Positions 1 through 8,734 of a stretch of 64,000 nt of DNA are shown piece by piece. Under the pieces are notes generated by a model, which saw only the letters and a list, made by a program, of their open reading frames with translations, did not search any database and had not been told where the DNA came from. How positions within the stretch are numbered: position 1 is the first letter of the stretch; each line of letters begins with the position of its first letter. A program made the position numbers and the translations under genes. This DNA comes from Burkholderiales bacterium (GTDB taxonomy: Bacteria > Pseudomonadota > Gammaproteobacteria > Burkholderiales > SG8-39), in the NCBI GenBank assembly GCA_026417035.1, contig JAOAEA010000006.1, forward strand, positions 1-64,000. Direction: 5' to 3'.

Positions 1-1774
1 GGGCCTCCTCGATCACCTGCGCCGGCGTCGCGTCGGGGGGGCGCGCCTCGGGCGAATACGGGATGCGCGTGGCGATGCGCGCGAGCCACTCGACCTGCTG
101 CGCGCAGGCGCGTTCGTCGAGGGCATGGCGCGGGCTCGAGAGGATCGCCATGGCGAAGAGGTTCACCGGGTTGACGACCACCGCGGCGTTGATGCGCTCG
201 GCCATCTCGCGCCCGAGGCGCCCGGTGAGCCGCTTGGCGAGCTCGCGCTGCGCGTCGGCGCCGAGCGCCTGCCAGCCGGGCGCCTCGCGCTCGAGGAACT
301 CGCCCGCCGCGAGCGGCCGGCCGAAGGCGATCGCCGCGGCGCCGTAGCGCTCGCGCAGGCTGCGCACCGAGCCGAGGAGCCCGCCGAGCGATTCCCGCCG
401 CTTCGGCGCCCCCTCCAGCTCGGCGACGAACGTGCGCCCCTCGAGGAGCTTCTCGTAGCCGATGTACACCGGCGTGAGCAGGAGCGGCCGCGGGTGCTCG
501 CGCATGTAGCTCTCGAGCGTCATGCCGAGGAGCCCGCCCTTCGCCGGGAGCGTGCGGCCGCTGCGGCTCCTGCCGCCCTCGATGAAGTACGCGATCGGGA
601 AACCCTTCGCGATCATCGTGTGCATGTACTCGCGGAAGGTCGCCGCGTAGAGCGGCTCGCCCTTGAAGCTCCGGCGCAGGAAGAAGGCACCGCCCCGCCG
701 CAGGATCGGCCCGACGAGCGGGAAGTCGAGGTTCGCGCCCGCCGCGATGTGCGGCGGCGCGAGCCCCTGCTGATAGACGAAGTACGAAAGCAGCAGGTAG
801 TCGAGGTGGCTGCGGTGGTTCGGCAGATACACGATGCCCTTGCCCGGCGCCGCCTTCACGATCTCCTCGGCGCGGATCACCTCGACGCGGTCGTAGAGGC
901 GGCTCCACAGACCGCGCAGCACCAGCTCGAGCGCGCGGATCACCGGGTAGCTGAAGTCGGAGGCGATCTCCCAGGCGAACTTGCGTGCGCGCGCCTCGGC
1001 CTTCGCCAGCGGGATCTTCAGGCGCTCGGCCTCGGCGGCGATCGCCGCCTGCATCGCCGGCGTTTCCATCATCGCGTCGATGAGGTTGCGCCGGTGCGAG
1101 AGGTCGGGCCCGATCGCCGACTCGCGCGCGCGCCGGAAGTAAAAGCGCAGGAAGCGGTTGGCGGTGCGCGCCGCCGCGGCCGGGTCGGTCTCCTCGTCCA
1201 CGAGGCGCCGCAGGGAGATGGGCTCCGCGAACCCGACGCGCGTCTGCCGCCCGTTCACCAGGATGATGAAGAGCTGGCGGATGGCGCCGACGCTCGCCCA
1301 GGCGTCGGCGAAGAGCGCCTTCAGCAGCGTGTCCTGCGATCCGGGCGCGCGGCTCCACAGGACCGTCACCGGGACGAGCCGGACGTCGGCGGCGGGGTCG
1401 CGGATCACCGTCCGGATGAGGCGCGCGAGCACGGCGGAGGGCTCGGCGGTGCGCGGGCTCAAGGGGTTCGGGTTGAGCACCACCGAGAACACCGAGTGCT
1501 TCTCCCCCGGGAACTGCGGCCCGAGCGGCGCGACCGGCGAGGGCAGGCCGAGCCGCTCGGCCTCGCGGTCGAGCACGAGCACGCTCGAGAGATGACGGTC
1601 CTGCAGGACGTAGCAGACCGGGCGCGCGGGATCGATGCCGAGGTCCGCGATCCGCTCCGGCGTCACCTGCGCGCGCACGAAGAGATAGAGCAGGCGCCGC
1701 AGCAGCGCGAACAGGAGCGCGCCGGGGGTGAGCCGCCTGCGCGGGGGAGACCGGGGCGCCGGGTCGTTCGTCAT
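1..1774 (-). CDS. plsB: Glycerol-3-phosphate acyltransferase PlsB, 3'-truncated by the window edge
   Basis: The minus-strand frame is open from an ATG at 1774 to the window edge (591 codons visible; the family is usually about 800 residues). PlsB transfers an acyl chain to the sn-1 position of glycerol-3-phosphate at the inner membrane, the first step of phospholipid synthesis. The acyltransferase box NHRSHLDYLLL (HxxxxD) lies near residue 315. It is followed by IAAGANLDFPLVGPILRR, the FFLRRSFKG segment and the YFIEGGRSRSGR motif, all diagnostic of the family. The N-terminal region carries the LSPRTAEP-type regulatory stretch seen in long PlsB proteins. It is a housekeeping gene outside the photosynthesis cluster and diverges from the genes to its right. 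The C-terminus is not visible. Confidence 0.93.
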   Translation of the reverse strand, partial: MTNDPAPRSPPRRRLTPGALLFALLRRLLYLFVRAQVTPERIADLGIDPARPVCYVLQDRHLSSVLVLDREAERLGLPSPVAPLGPQFPGEKHSVFSVVLNPNPLSPRTAEPSAVLARLIRTVIRDPAADVRLVPVTVLWSRAPGSQDTLLKALFADAWASVGAIRQLFIILVNGRQTRVGFAEPISLRRLVDEETDPAAAARTANRFLRFYFRRARESAIGPDLSHRRNLIDAMMETPAMQAAIAAEAERLKIPLAKAEARARKFAWEIASDFSYPVIRALELVLRGLWSRLYDRVEVIRAEEIVKAAPGKGIVYLPNHRSHLDYLLLSYFVYQQGLAPPHIAAGANLDFPLVGPILRRGGAFFLRRSFKGEPLYAATFREYMHTMIAKGFPIAYFIEGGRSRSGRTLPAKGGLLGMTLESYMREHPRPLLLTPVYIGYEKLLEGRTFVAELEGAPKRRESLGGLLGSVRSLRERYGAAAIAFGRPLAAGEFLEREAPGWQALGADAQRELAKRLTGRLGREMAERINAAVVVNPVNLFAMAILSSPRHALDERACAQQVEWLARIATRIPYSPEARPPDATPAQVIEEA

Positions 1775-2007
1775 GGGTTGGCGGATTCGATCGCTGGCGC
1801 GCGGGCCCGTGTGCGGCCGAAGTCCCCGCACGACGCCGGAGTTTACCCGCGGGGAAGCGACGAGGCCGGGTCGGGCCCCGCGCGCCGCCCGTCTTTTCGC
1901 GGCGCGCGCGCAGGCGTAGTCTGCCGGCGGCGGCGCGGCCGCCCCGGCTCCGACCACTGCCTGCCGGCCGCCGCGCGGCCCGCGGGCCGAGCGAAGGGAG
2001 GCTCACC

Positions 2008-2446
2008 ATGCAGCACCTTTCGCAGGCAGCGGTCGTCGCGCTCTCCATGTCCGCCGGGCTCGCGTGGAGCCAGACCGCGCCGCCGGTGCAGTTCGCCCGC
2101 AGCGGCACGAAGGCGGACAATGCGCGCAAGCTCGCGGAGGAGAACAAGTCGCTCGAACTCACGCGCGATCCGAAGGCCTGCTTCGGCGAGATGCGGCTCA
2201 CCGACAGCCCGCGCATCCAGCTCGTCGTCGCGGTGCCCTCGCCGAAGTGCAGGACGGGGAAGCTCCTCAACGTGTACGACCCGTCGCGCGCCGGCCCGTG
2301 GTACCCCCCTCTTCCGGCAGGGGCAGGGCGTCTGCGGCAACACGATCGCGGCCGGACCGCAGACGCACGCGGGCCCGATGATCACCATCGACGGGCGCCG
2401 CTACTGGGAGACGGGCGACGGGTACGTCCCCTACACCGGGCGCTGA
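2008..2446 (+). pseudogene. Small secreted protein gene with an apparent one-base frameshift
   Basis: The ATG at 2008 follows a good ribosome-binding site (AAGGGAGG). The product begins with a signal peptide (hydrophobic stretch VVALSMSAGLAWSQ). The frame reads normally to about residue 100 (AGPWY) and then enters a run of six C at 2304-2309. Past that point the initial frame continues as arginine/aspartate-rich shadow sequence, while the +1 frame reads LFRQGQGVCGN and ends sensibly with GDGYVPYTGR and a stop at 2446. Removing one C restores a single protein of about 145 residues with several cysteines. I do not recognise the family. Either the gene is genuinely broken or the homopolymer is miscounted. 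It stands between the divergent plsB and a small lipoprotein gene. Confidence 0.6.
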
Positions 2447-2559
2447 CGGGCCGACACGCCGCCGTGTCGCGAACGGCCGAGGCGGCTGCGAGGTTCCTCT
2501 GGCAACATTGCGGCATTCCCGGCGCGCCGGGAGACCGACGACGAACCCAGGAGTCCACC

Positions 2560-2880
2560 ATGCCGAAAGGCCGTCTCGCCGCTTTCGCGCTGCCGCTCGC
2601 GGCCGCCCTCCTCGCGGGCTGCCAGAGCGCGGCGCAGACGCTCGCCGACGAACAGGGCGTCGCCGTCATGACCGCGACCAACCGCGCGCGCTTCGAAATG
2701 GCCTGCCCGCAGGCCGTGGGACAGGTCCTCTCGCAGAACCTGCTGCAGCCGGCGGTGTGGGGCGGCCTCGAGCGCGCCGAGTACACCGTCGGTGTCGAGG
2801 GCTGCGGCCAGCGCCGCACCTACATCGTCATCTGCCAGATCGGCTCGCCGGCGTGCTTCGCCGGCGCGGCGCGGTTCTGA
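2560..2880 (+). CDS. Small lipoprotein of unknown function
   Basis: This gene encodes 106 residues. The ATG at 2560 is preceded by CCAGGAGTCCACC, a good ribosome-binding site. The N-terminus is a lipoprotein signal: positive MPKGR, hydrophobic FALPLAAALLAG, then lipobox LLAGC with the lipidated Cys at about residue 21. The mature part holds four more cysteines (in MACPQAV, GCGQRR, VICQIG and PACFAG), consistent with two disulfides in the periplasm. I do not recognise a named family. The gene is in the same frame as the start of the broken gene upstream but is separated from it by stop-free spacer, so an independent start is the simplest reading. It stands alone before the MDR gene. Confidence 0.7.
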   Translation: MPKGRLAAFALPLAAALLAGCQSAAQTLADEQGVAVMTATNRARFEMACPQAVGQVLSQNLLQPAVWGGLERAEYTVGVEGCGQRRTYIVICQIGSPACFAGAARF

Positions 2881-2909
2881 GCCGCGGCGTCGCGAGCGGG
2901 ATTCGGCGC

Positions 2910-3923
2910 GTGCGCGTCTTCCAGATCCAGGACGACTGGGGGATGGACCACCTCCAGCTCGCCACGCGCCCCGATCCGAGGCCCGGACCGGGCGAGGTGC
3001 TCATCCGGATGAAGGCGGCGTCGCTCAACTACCGCGATCTCCTCGTCCCGGGCCGCGGCTACGGCTCGTTCACCGGCAACCTGCCGCTCATCCCGCTCTC
3101 GGACGGCGTCGGCGAGGTCGTCGAGACCGGCGCGGGCGTGACGCGGGTGAAGGCGGGCGACCGCGTGTGCCCGTGCTTCCACCAGGGCTGGATCGCCGGC
3201 GCGCCCGATCTCGAACGGCTCACGCAGACGCTCGGCGGGCCGCGCGACGGCACGATGGCCGACCTCATGTGCCTCTCCCAGGAGGGCGTCGTGAAGGCCC
3301 CGGCGCATCTCTCCGACGAGGAAGCGGCAACGCTGCCCTGCGCCGCGCTGACGGCATGGAGCGCGCTCGTTACCTACGACGCGCTCGCGCCCGGGTCGCG
3401 GGTGCTGGTGCAGGGCACCGGCGGCGTGGCGCTCTTCGCGATCCAGTTCGCGAAGCTCCTCGGTGCGCACGTCACGGTGATCTCGTCGAGCGACGCCAAG
3501 CTCGCGCGCGCGAAGGCGCTCGGCGCCGACGCCGGGATCAACTACGCCACCACGCCCGAGTGGGCCAAGGCGACGCGCGAGATCACCGGCGGCCGCGGCT
3601 ACGACCACATCGTCGAGCTCGGCGGCGAGAAGACGCTGCCGCAGTCGCTGCGCGCGATCCGTCCCGGCGGGACGCTCTCGATGATCGGCGTGCTCTCCGG
3701 CCCGAGCCTCGCCGCGCCGCTCGGGCTGGTGGTGACGCGCCAGGTACGGCTCCAGGGCATCACCGTCGGCCACCGCGACGGCTTCGAGGCGATGATGCGC
3801 GCGGTCGGCGAGCACGGGCTGCGCCCGGTGATCGACCGGGTCTTCGGCTTCGCGGCGCTCAAGGAGGCGATGGCGTATCTCAAGAGCGGCGCGCACTTCG
3901 GCAAGGTCTGCATCCGGCACTGA
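2910..3923 (+). CDS. Zinc-independent MDR family NAD(P)-dependent oxidoreductase
   Basis: The product is 337 residues in the alcohol dehydrogenase/quinone oxidoreductase (MDR) superfamily. The N-terminal GroES-like domain has KAASLNYRDLLVPGRGYG and PLSDGVGEVVETG. The Rossmann domain has VLVQGTGGVALFAIQFAKLLGA near residue 168 and an NADP-type VISSSDAKLARAKALGAD. The structural zinc four-cysteine lobe of classical alcohol dehydrogenases is absent, so it resembles a quinone/enone reductase. I chose the GTG at 2910, giving MRVFQIQDDWG; the next ATG (2943) would remove conserved N-terminal residues. The substrate is unknown. The gene precedes bphO on the same strand, but nothing links it to photosynthesis directly. 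Confidence 0.85.
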   Translation: MRVFQIQDDWGMDHLQLATRPDPRPGPGEVLIRMKAASLNYRDLLVPGRGYGSFTGNLPLIPLSDGVGEVVETGAGVTRVKAGDRVCPCFHQGWIAGAPDLERLTQTLGGPRDGTMADLMCLSQEGVVKAPAHLSDEEAATLPCAALTAWSALVTYDALAPGSRVLVQGTGGVALFAIQFAKLLGAHVTVISSSDAKLARAKALGADAGINYATTPEWAKATREITGGRGYDHIVELGGEKTLPQSLRAIRPGGTLSMIGVLSGPSLAAPLGLVVTRQVRLQGITVGHRDGFEAMMRAVGEHGLRPVIDRVFGFAALKEAMAYLKSGAHFGKVCIRH

Positions 3924-3958
3924 AGGTGCATCCTGCCGGACCGGAAGACGCAGCGGCC

Positions 3959-4636
3959 GTGAACGCCCCGCTCCCGCAACCCCGAGCGCCCGCGCGGCCC
4001 GACGCAGCGGAAGCGATGCGCGCGGCCACGCGCGCGCTGCACGCCGAGGTCGAGCGCACCGGGATCTTCCGCGACCTCCTCGCCGGCCGCGCGACGCCGC
4101 GTGCCTACGCGCTGCTGCTCGCGGGCCTGCTGCCCGCATATCGCGCGCTCGAAGCGGGGCTCGAGCGGCACCGCGGCTCGCGGCGGCTGCATGCGCTCGC
4201 CGAGCGCGGCGTTTACCGCGCGCGCGCGATCGAGCACGACCTCGCGCGCCTCGCGGGGCCCGCCTGGCCGCAGAGGCTGCCGCGTCTCGCGGAGGCCGAC
4301 CGCTACGGGGAGCGCGTCGCCCGCGCCGGCGAAGGCGACGGCCTGCGCCTCGCCGCGCACGCCTACGTGCGCTACCTCGGCGACCTGAACGGCGGACGCA
4401 TCCTCGGCCGCGTGCTCGCGCGGTCGCTCGGCCCGGCGGCGGCAGGCCTCGCCTTCCATGCGTTCCCGGAAATCCCCGACCTCGACGCGTTCAGGGCGCG
4501 CTACCGGGATGCGATCGGCAGGGCGGCGGCGGACGAGGCGGAGACGCGCGAGCTCGCCGCCGAAGCGGTCGCGGCGTTCCGGCTCAACATTGCGCTCGCG
4601 GCGGCCGTCGCGCAGGCCGCGGACGCGGCGCGCTGA
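3959..4636 (+). CDS. bphO: Biliverdin-producing heme oxygenase
   Basis: The product (225 residues from GTG 3959) cleaves heme to biliverdin, CO and iron, supplying the chromophore of the bacteriophytochrome encoded convergently 12 bp away. The proximal heme-ligand region is TRALHAEVERTG (His about 28), and the distal helix signature is AHAYVRYLGDLNGGRILGRVL, with the flexible GDLNGG glycines. The length fits bacterial BphO/HmuO proteins. An in-frame ATG at 4016 is a possible shorter start; it leaves only a few residues before the ligand His. Pairing bphO with a phytochrome is common. A dedicated heme oxygenase beside bphP and ppsR suggests that chromophore supply serves light control of this cluster. 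Confidence 0.9.
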   Translation: MNAPLPQPRAPARPDAAEAMRAATRALHAEVERTGIFRDLLAGRATPRAYALLLAGLLPAYRALEAGLERHRGSRRLHALAERGVYRARAIEHDLARLAGPAWPQRLPRLAEADRYGERVARAGEGDGLRLAAHAYVRYLGDLNGGRILGRVLARSLGPAAAGLAFHAFPEIPDLDAFRARYRDAIGRAAADEAETRELAAEAVAAFRLNIALAAAVAQAADAAR

Positions 4637-4648
4637 CCGCGGCCCGGC

Positions 4649-6820
4649 TCAGCTCTTCGCTTCGCCCTCGCCGGCGACGCGGCTCGCGTGCTCGACCAGG
4701 TGCTCGAGCATCTCGGCCGACCGCGCCACCGACCGGCGCACCGCCTCGAGCATCGCGGGCATCGCGCCCGGATCCGTGCCGTCGGCGATCTCCAGCGCCG
4801 CGAGCTGCGCGTTCTCGACGACCGCGGAAAGCAGGTTCCGGTAGAGGAGGCCGGCGCTCGAGTCGAGCCGCGCCGAGAGCGGGCGATGGCCGGCCACGAT
4901 CTGCTCCTGGAAGCGCCGCCGCGCGACCTCGGCCGCCTTGCGCTCGCTCAAGTCCGTGAGGACCACGACGAAGCCGAGCACGCGGCCGGGGCCGGCGAAG
5001 ATCGGGTCGGCGCGCACGAGCACCGGCTTCGCCGTCGCCGCGAGCGCCGCCTCCACCCGCCAGGGATGCCGGTGGCCGAGGAGCGTGGCGCAGCTCGCGC
5101 GGGCCTCGTCCCGGTCGGCGAAGAGGGCCGGGAGCTCCTCGAGCGAACGCGGCGGGCGCGCCCCGACCAGCGAATCGAAGGCCTTGCTCGCGACGAGGAT
5201 GCGTCCGCCCGCGTCGGCCACGAGCACGGGCTGCTCGGATTCCCCGACCTGGCGGCTCACCTGCGCGAGCTGGTCGTCGGCGATCAGCATGCGCACCGAA
5301 CGGAACTGGATCACGATGTCGGCGACCGACTCGCCGATCAGGCGCGCGGCCGCGAGCTCGGCGGGGCCCCAGGGATCCGCCGTGCCTTCGACGACCTGGT
5401 GCCACTTGGCGAACGACCGCCGCGGCGACAGGTCGGCCGGGCTGTCGCCGACGACCACCGGCTTGGTCGGGTCGCCGCCCCACACGACCGTTCGCACGCG
5501 CTCCGGCCGGAACCAGAGGATGTATTCGCCGGGCATGTTCGAGACCGGCGTCGCGAGGAGCCCGCTCGCCACCGGCGTGAGCGCGGCGAAACGCGGCTCG
5601 TCGCGCCCGAGCGACGCGGTCGCGAAGACCGGGGCGCGGGGCCGCTCGTCGAGCCAGCGCCCGAGCTCGCGCAGCGCCTGCGTCCCGGGCACCTCGCCGG
5701 CGGTGAGGATCTCGCCCTCGAAGAGGAGCGCGGCGCCGGTCGCCTCCAGCGGCTGGAGCAGTGCCTGGGTGCGGTCGAAGAGCGCCGCGCGCCAGTCCCC
5801 GTCGCGCGAGATCGCCTCGGCCATGCGCTGCTCGAGGCGCCGCACGGAGAGCTCCGCGTGGGCCTGCGCGAAGCTCTCGAGCGCCGCGATGCGCGTGGCG
5901 ATCGTCTCGGCGAGCAGCTCGCATACGGTGCGCACCTCGTAGTGCACGAAGCGCGGCGCGTAGTGGTGGCAGGCGACGAGCCCCCAGAGCTTGCCGCCCA
6001 CGACGAGCGACACGACCAGCGTCGCGCCGACGCCCATGTTCTTGAGGTACTGGATGTGGATCGGCGACATGCTGCGCAGGAAGCACAGCGACATGTCGAG
6101 CTCCGCCCCGGTGAGCGGCGAGACGCGCGGCTCGAGCGGCACCGGCGCGTACGCGACGTCGGCGAGCACGCGGACGCGGTTCCGCTCGTACAGGCGCCGC
6201 GCGATCTGCGGGATGTCGGAGGCCGGGTAGCGGTTGCCGAGGAAGGGCTCGAGCCGGGGCTCGCGGCGCTCGGCGAACACCTCGCCGTGGCCGTCCTCGT
6301 CGAAGCGGTAGACCATCACCCGGTCGTACCCGGTGAGGTCCTTGAAGGCGGCGGCGGCCTCCTCGGCGAGGGCGCGCAGCGACGGGCAGCCGACCAGCCT
6401 GTGGATCGCGGCCTCGACGTGCTTCGAGAGATCCACGGGCGGACCGGCGCGCTCGAGCTCGACGACGAGCCCAGCGCCCTGGACACGGTGCAGCAGGCAG
6501 TCGAACGCCGCCGGCGGCGTGCCGGCTCGGCAGCGGACGGCGACCGGGATCTCGCCGAGCGGCTCGGCGAGGTGCGGCCGCATGCAGCGCGCGAGGCTCC
6601 CGCCGAGGTCGCCGAGCGTGCGCCCGACGAGGGCGCCCTCGAGGCCGAGGAACGCGGCCGCGTTCGCGCTCGCCTGGACGATGGCGAGATCGGGCTCGCG
6701 CACCACGAGCAGCGCTCCATGGGGCTGGATCGAGCCGGCGAGGTGGATCTGCTCGCGCTCGCAGTTCGACAGGTCGGCTTCGCCGAAGGCGGGGGCCTGC
6801 GGTTCGGGCGCGCGGAGCAT
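4649..6820 (-). CDS. bphP: Bacteriophytochrome without histidine kinase domain (RpBphP1-like)
   Basis: The product is 723 residues, starting at the ATG at 6820; longer in-frame extension would run into ppsR1. Domains in order: PAS (about 15-120) with the biliverdin-binding Cys20 in LSNCEREQIHLAGSIQPHG; GAF (about 140-310) with the chromophore-pocket motif RYPASDIPQIARRLY and PIHIQYLKNMGV; PHY (about 320-500) with WFRPE and the tongue segment SPRRSFAKWHQVVEG; a further PAS (about 510-640) ending DLSERKAAEVARRRFQEQI; and a short helical C-terminus. No H-box with ATPase (HATPase_c) follows, so this is not a kinase. This matches the architecture known for Rhodopseudomonas/Bradyrhizobium phytochromes that bind and inhibit PpsR in far-red light. 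The adjacent ppsR1 supports the same role here, by inference. Confidence 0.92.
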   Translation of the reverse strand: MLRAPEPQAPAFGEADLSNCEREQIHLAGSIQPHGALLVVREPDLAIVQASANAAAFLGLEGALVGRTLGDLGGSLARCMRPHLAEPLGEIPVAVRCRAGTPPAAFDCLLHRVQGAGLVVELERAGPPVDLSKHVEAAIHRLVGCPSLRALAEEAAAAFKDLTGYDRVMVYRFDEDGHGEVFAERREPRLEPFLGNRYPASDIPQIARRLYERNRVRVLADVAYAPVPLEPRVSPLTGAELDMSLCFLRSMSPIHIQYLKNMGVGATLVVSLVVGGKLWGLVACHHYAPRFVHYEVRTVCELLAETIATRIAALESFAQAHAELSVRRLEQRMAEAISRDGDWRAALFDRTQALLQPLEATGAALLFEGEILTAGEVPGTQALRELGRWLDERPRAPVFATASLGRDEPRFAALTPVASGLLATPVSNMPGEYILWFRPERVRTVVWGGDPTKPVVVGDSPADLSPRRSFAKWHQVVEGTADPWGPAELAAARLIGESVADIVIQFRSVRMLIADDQLAQVSRQVGESEQPVLVADAGGRILVASKAFDSLVGARPPRSLEELPALFADRDEARASCATLLGHRHPWRVEAALAATAKPVLVRADPIFAGPGRVLGFVVVLTDLSERKAAEVARRRFQEQIVAGHRPLSARLDSSAGLLYRNLLSAVVENAQLAALEIADGTDPGAMPAMLEAVRRSVARSAEMLEHLVEHASRVAGEGEAKS

Positions 6821-6839
6821 GGGCGCCGCTGGCGGCGGA

Positions 6840-8216
6840 TCAGCCCGCCCCGGTGGCGGGGGCTTCGGCGTCGCGCGCGAGGCCGTAGCGGTCGAGCTTC
6901 GCGTAGAGACTCTGGCGCGAGAGGCCGAGGAGCTCCGCCGCCGCCGTGCGGTTGCCACCGGTGAGCGCGAGCGCGGCCTCGACGTAGTGGCGCTCGACCA
7001 CGCCGACGGTCTCCTTCACGAGCGCGGGCAGCGTCGTCTTGCCGATCTGGTCGGTGAGCGAGCCGAGCACCGCGCCGAGGCGGTCCGCGCCCGGCGCCAC
7101 GGGCGCCAGGCGCCGGCCGACATCGCGGATCGTGACGCCGAAGTACCTCGGGTCGACCTCCGCATCGCCGGTGGCCGAGATCTCCACGGAAGTCTCGCCG
7201 CCGAGCTCGCCCTGGATCGTCGTGGCGAAGAGCCGCACGACACCGTGACGGGCGAGATTGGCGAGCAGCACCGTGAGGTCCGCGCCCGGACGGCCCAGCC
7301 AGCGGCCCAGCCGCTCCCCGAGGACCATCGCTTCCGCGCCGACCTGGACGAGGTCAAGGAACGCGCGGTTCGCACGCCGGATCACGCCCTCGCGATCGAG
7401 CACGGCGAAGGCATCGGGGCTGCGGTCGACCAGCGCCTCGACGGAGGGCGTCTCGGGCGCCTCCCGCACCGCGGGCGCCATCGCCGCCGCCGAGAGCTGC
7501 AGCAGGTAGACCGGCCCTCCTTCCGCGTTCATGAACGAGGCGCGCAGCAGCCAGGCGTGGCGGTCCGGTCCGAGATGCACGACGAGACCCGGCGCGCGGC
7601 CCTGCTCCCGCGCGCGGAGCAGCGTCGCCTCGACGCGCTCGCGGTCCTCGGCGGCGACCTCGGGCAGGAAAGGCCGGCCGGCGAGGTCGTCGGCGCTCGC
7701 GCCGGTGCGGCCGAGCGCGCGCAGCGCCGCGGGATTGGCCTCGATCACCCGCAGGTCGGCGACCCGCAGGAGCAGCACGGCCTCGTGCGACGCGTTGAAG
7801 AGCAGCCGGTAGCGCGTCTCGGCGTGGCGCAGCTTCCAGTAGTCGCGCTCCATCGCCTGCTGCGCCGCGATCAGCCGCGATTGCAGCTCGGCCACCGCCT
7901 GCAGGCTCTTGCCGATCGCGATCAGGCCGCCGTGCTCGCCGAGCCCGACGGTCGTGTACTCCATGAGGAGCTCGCGCCCGCTCGGGAAGCGCTGCGTGAG
8001 CTGGCGCAGCACGGGGGCGCGGGCCTCCCGCGCGTCCTCCAGCAGGTGCCGCACCTTCTCGCCGCCCGCGTCGGCCACGGTCTCCGCCCAAGGGCGGCCG
8101 ATCCAGGCGTCGACCCCCTCGCCCGCCGCAGCCCCGCCCAGCGTCGCCTCGCGGATCACCCCGTTCCGGTCGAGGACCAGGGTCACGTCGGGGTGGGCAG
8201 CGTTCGCGGTGGCCAT
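6840..8216 (-). CDS. ppsR: PpsR/CrtJ-family transcriptional regulator, cysteine-free paralog
   Basis: The product is 458 residues with the full PpsR layout: an N-terminal PAS-like region (VTLVLDRNGVIREA), a Q-linker (QSRLIAAQQAMERDYWKLRHAETRYRLLF), two PAS domains (about 130-230 and 250-370) and a Fis-type helix-turn-helix at the C-terminus (ALTGGNRTAAAELLGLSRQ, then SLYAKLDRYGL). The protein contains no cysteine at all. The position equivalent to the redox Cys of R. sphaeroides PpsR (C424) is Tyr in VVERHYVEAA. It is therefore unlikely to sense redox through thiols. It lies 19 bp upstream of bphP on the same strand, so the two are probably co-transcribed and functionally paired. Whether it represses or activates cannot be read from sequence. 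Confidence 0.9.
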   Translation of the reverse strand: MATANAAHPDVTLVLDRNGVIREATLGGAAAGEGVDAWIGRPWAETVADAGGEKVRHLLEDAREARAPVLRQLTQRFPSGRELLMEYTTVGLGEHGGLIAIGKSLQAVAELQSRLIAAQQAMERDYWKLRHAETRYRLLFNASHEAVLLLRVADLRVIEANPAALRALGRTGASADDLAGRPFLPEVAAEDRERVEATLLRAREQGRAPGLVVHLGPDRHAWLLRASFMNAEGGPVYLLQLSAAAMAPAVREAPETPSVEALVDRSPDAFAVLDREGVIRRANRAFLDLVQVGAEAMVLGERLGRWLGRPGADLTVLLANLARHGVVRLFATTIQGELGGETSVEISATGDAEVDPRYFGVTIRDVGRRLAPVAPGADRLGAVLGSLTDQIGKTTLPALVKETVGVVERHYVEAALALTGGNRTAAAELLGLSRQSLYAKLDRYGLARDAEAPATGAG

Positions 8217-8272
8217 GAAGCCTCTTTTCGGAATCGCGCGCCGCGCGGGCGGGCCGGGCAGTCGGTCGAGCC

Positions 8273-8647
8273 TTACGGATCGCGTGTCAACCGCATTCTA
8301 GCCCTGTGGGACCCATATTTTCCGACACTTTCCTCGAAAACCGCCCCGGGGCGCCCCCGAGACCCGTCCCCGGCGGCCGCTTGCGGCCGCCAGCGGCGAT
8401 AGAGGTCGGCCGAGTGGGCGGCGAGCGCCGCGGCGAGGCACGCGGCGATCCAGCGCCAGCCCGCGCCCGTCAGGGCGCCGCGCAGCGCGAAGAGGAGCAG
8501 CCCGCCGGCGAGGAAGTTTGGCAGGAGGTCGAGGACCGTCGGGCCGCGGCCGGCGAGGCGCCGCCAGGCGTACAGCGCGACGGCCTCGAGCATCATCAGC
8601 GCGAGGATCAGGTCGACGATGCGGCCGGTCGCGAAGAGCTCTGCCAT
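8273..8647 (-). CDS. Small integral membrane protein of unknown function
   Basis: This gene encodes 124 residues with three likely membrane helices: residues 8-27 (GRIVDLILALMMLEAVALYAW begins the first), about 40-58 (LLPNFLAGGLLLFALRGAL) and about 63-82 (WRWIAACLAAALAAHSADL). A charged cytoplasmic tail follows (RRWRPQAAAGDG). The ATG at 8647 lies about 90 bp downstream of the bchP stop, on the same strand, so it may be the last gene of the bchG-bch2-bchP operon. I do not recognise a characterised family, and the last 20 residues look poorly constrained. Nothing in the sequence gives an enzymatic role. Confidence 0.65.
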   Translation of the reverse strand: MAELFATGRIVDLILALMMLEAVALYAWRRLAGRGPTVLDLLPNFLAGGLLLFALRGALTGAGWRWIAACLAAALAAHSADLYRRWRPQAAAGDGSRGRPGAVFEESVGKYGSHRARMRLTRDP

Positions 8648-8734
8648 CGGCCCGGAGAAGCTTGGCGCTGGGGCGGTTGAAGGGTGCTTCGTCTTGCCCG
8701 CTCTCGGGCGTCCTCTCGCGGCACGCGGCCTGCG

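Noticed and set aside
125-2446. A 773-codon plus-strand frame across plsB
   Set aside because: It is antisense to plsB, has shadow composition, and only its last 45 codons are meaningful, as the shifted end of the secreted protein gene.
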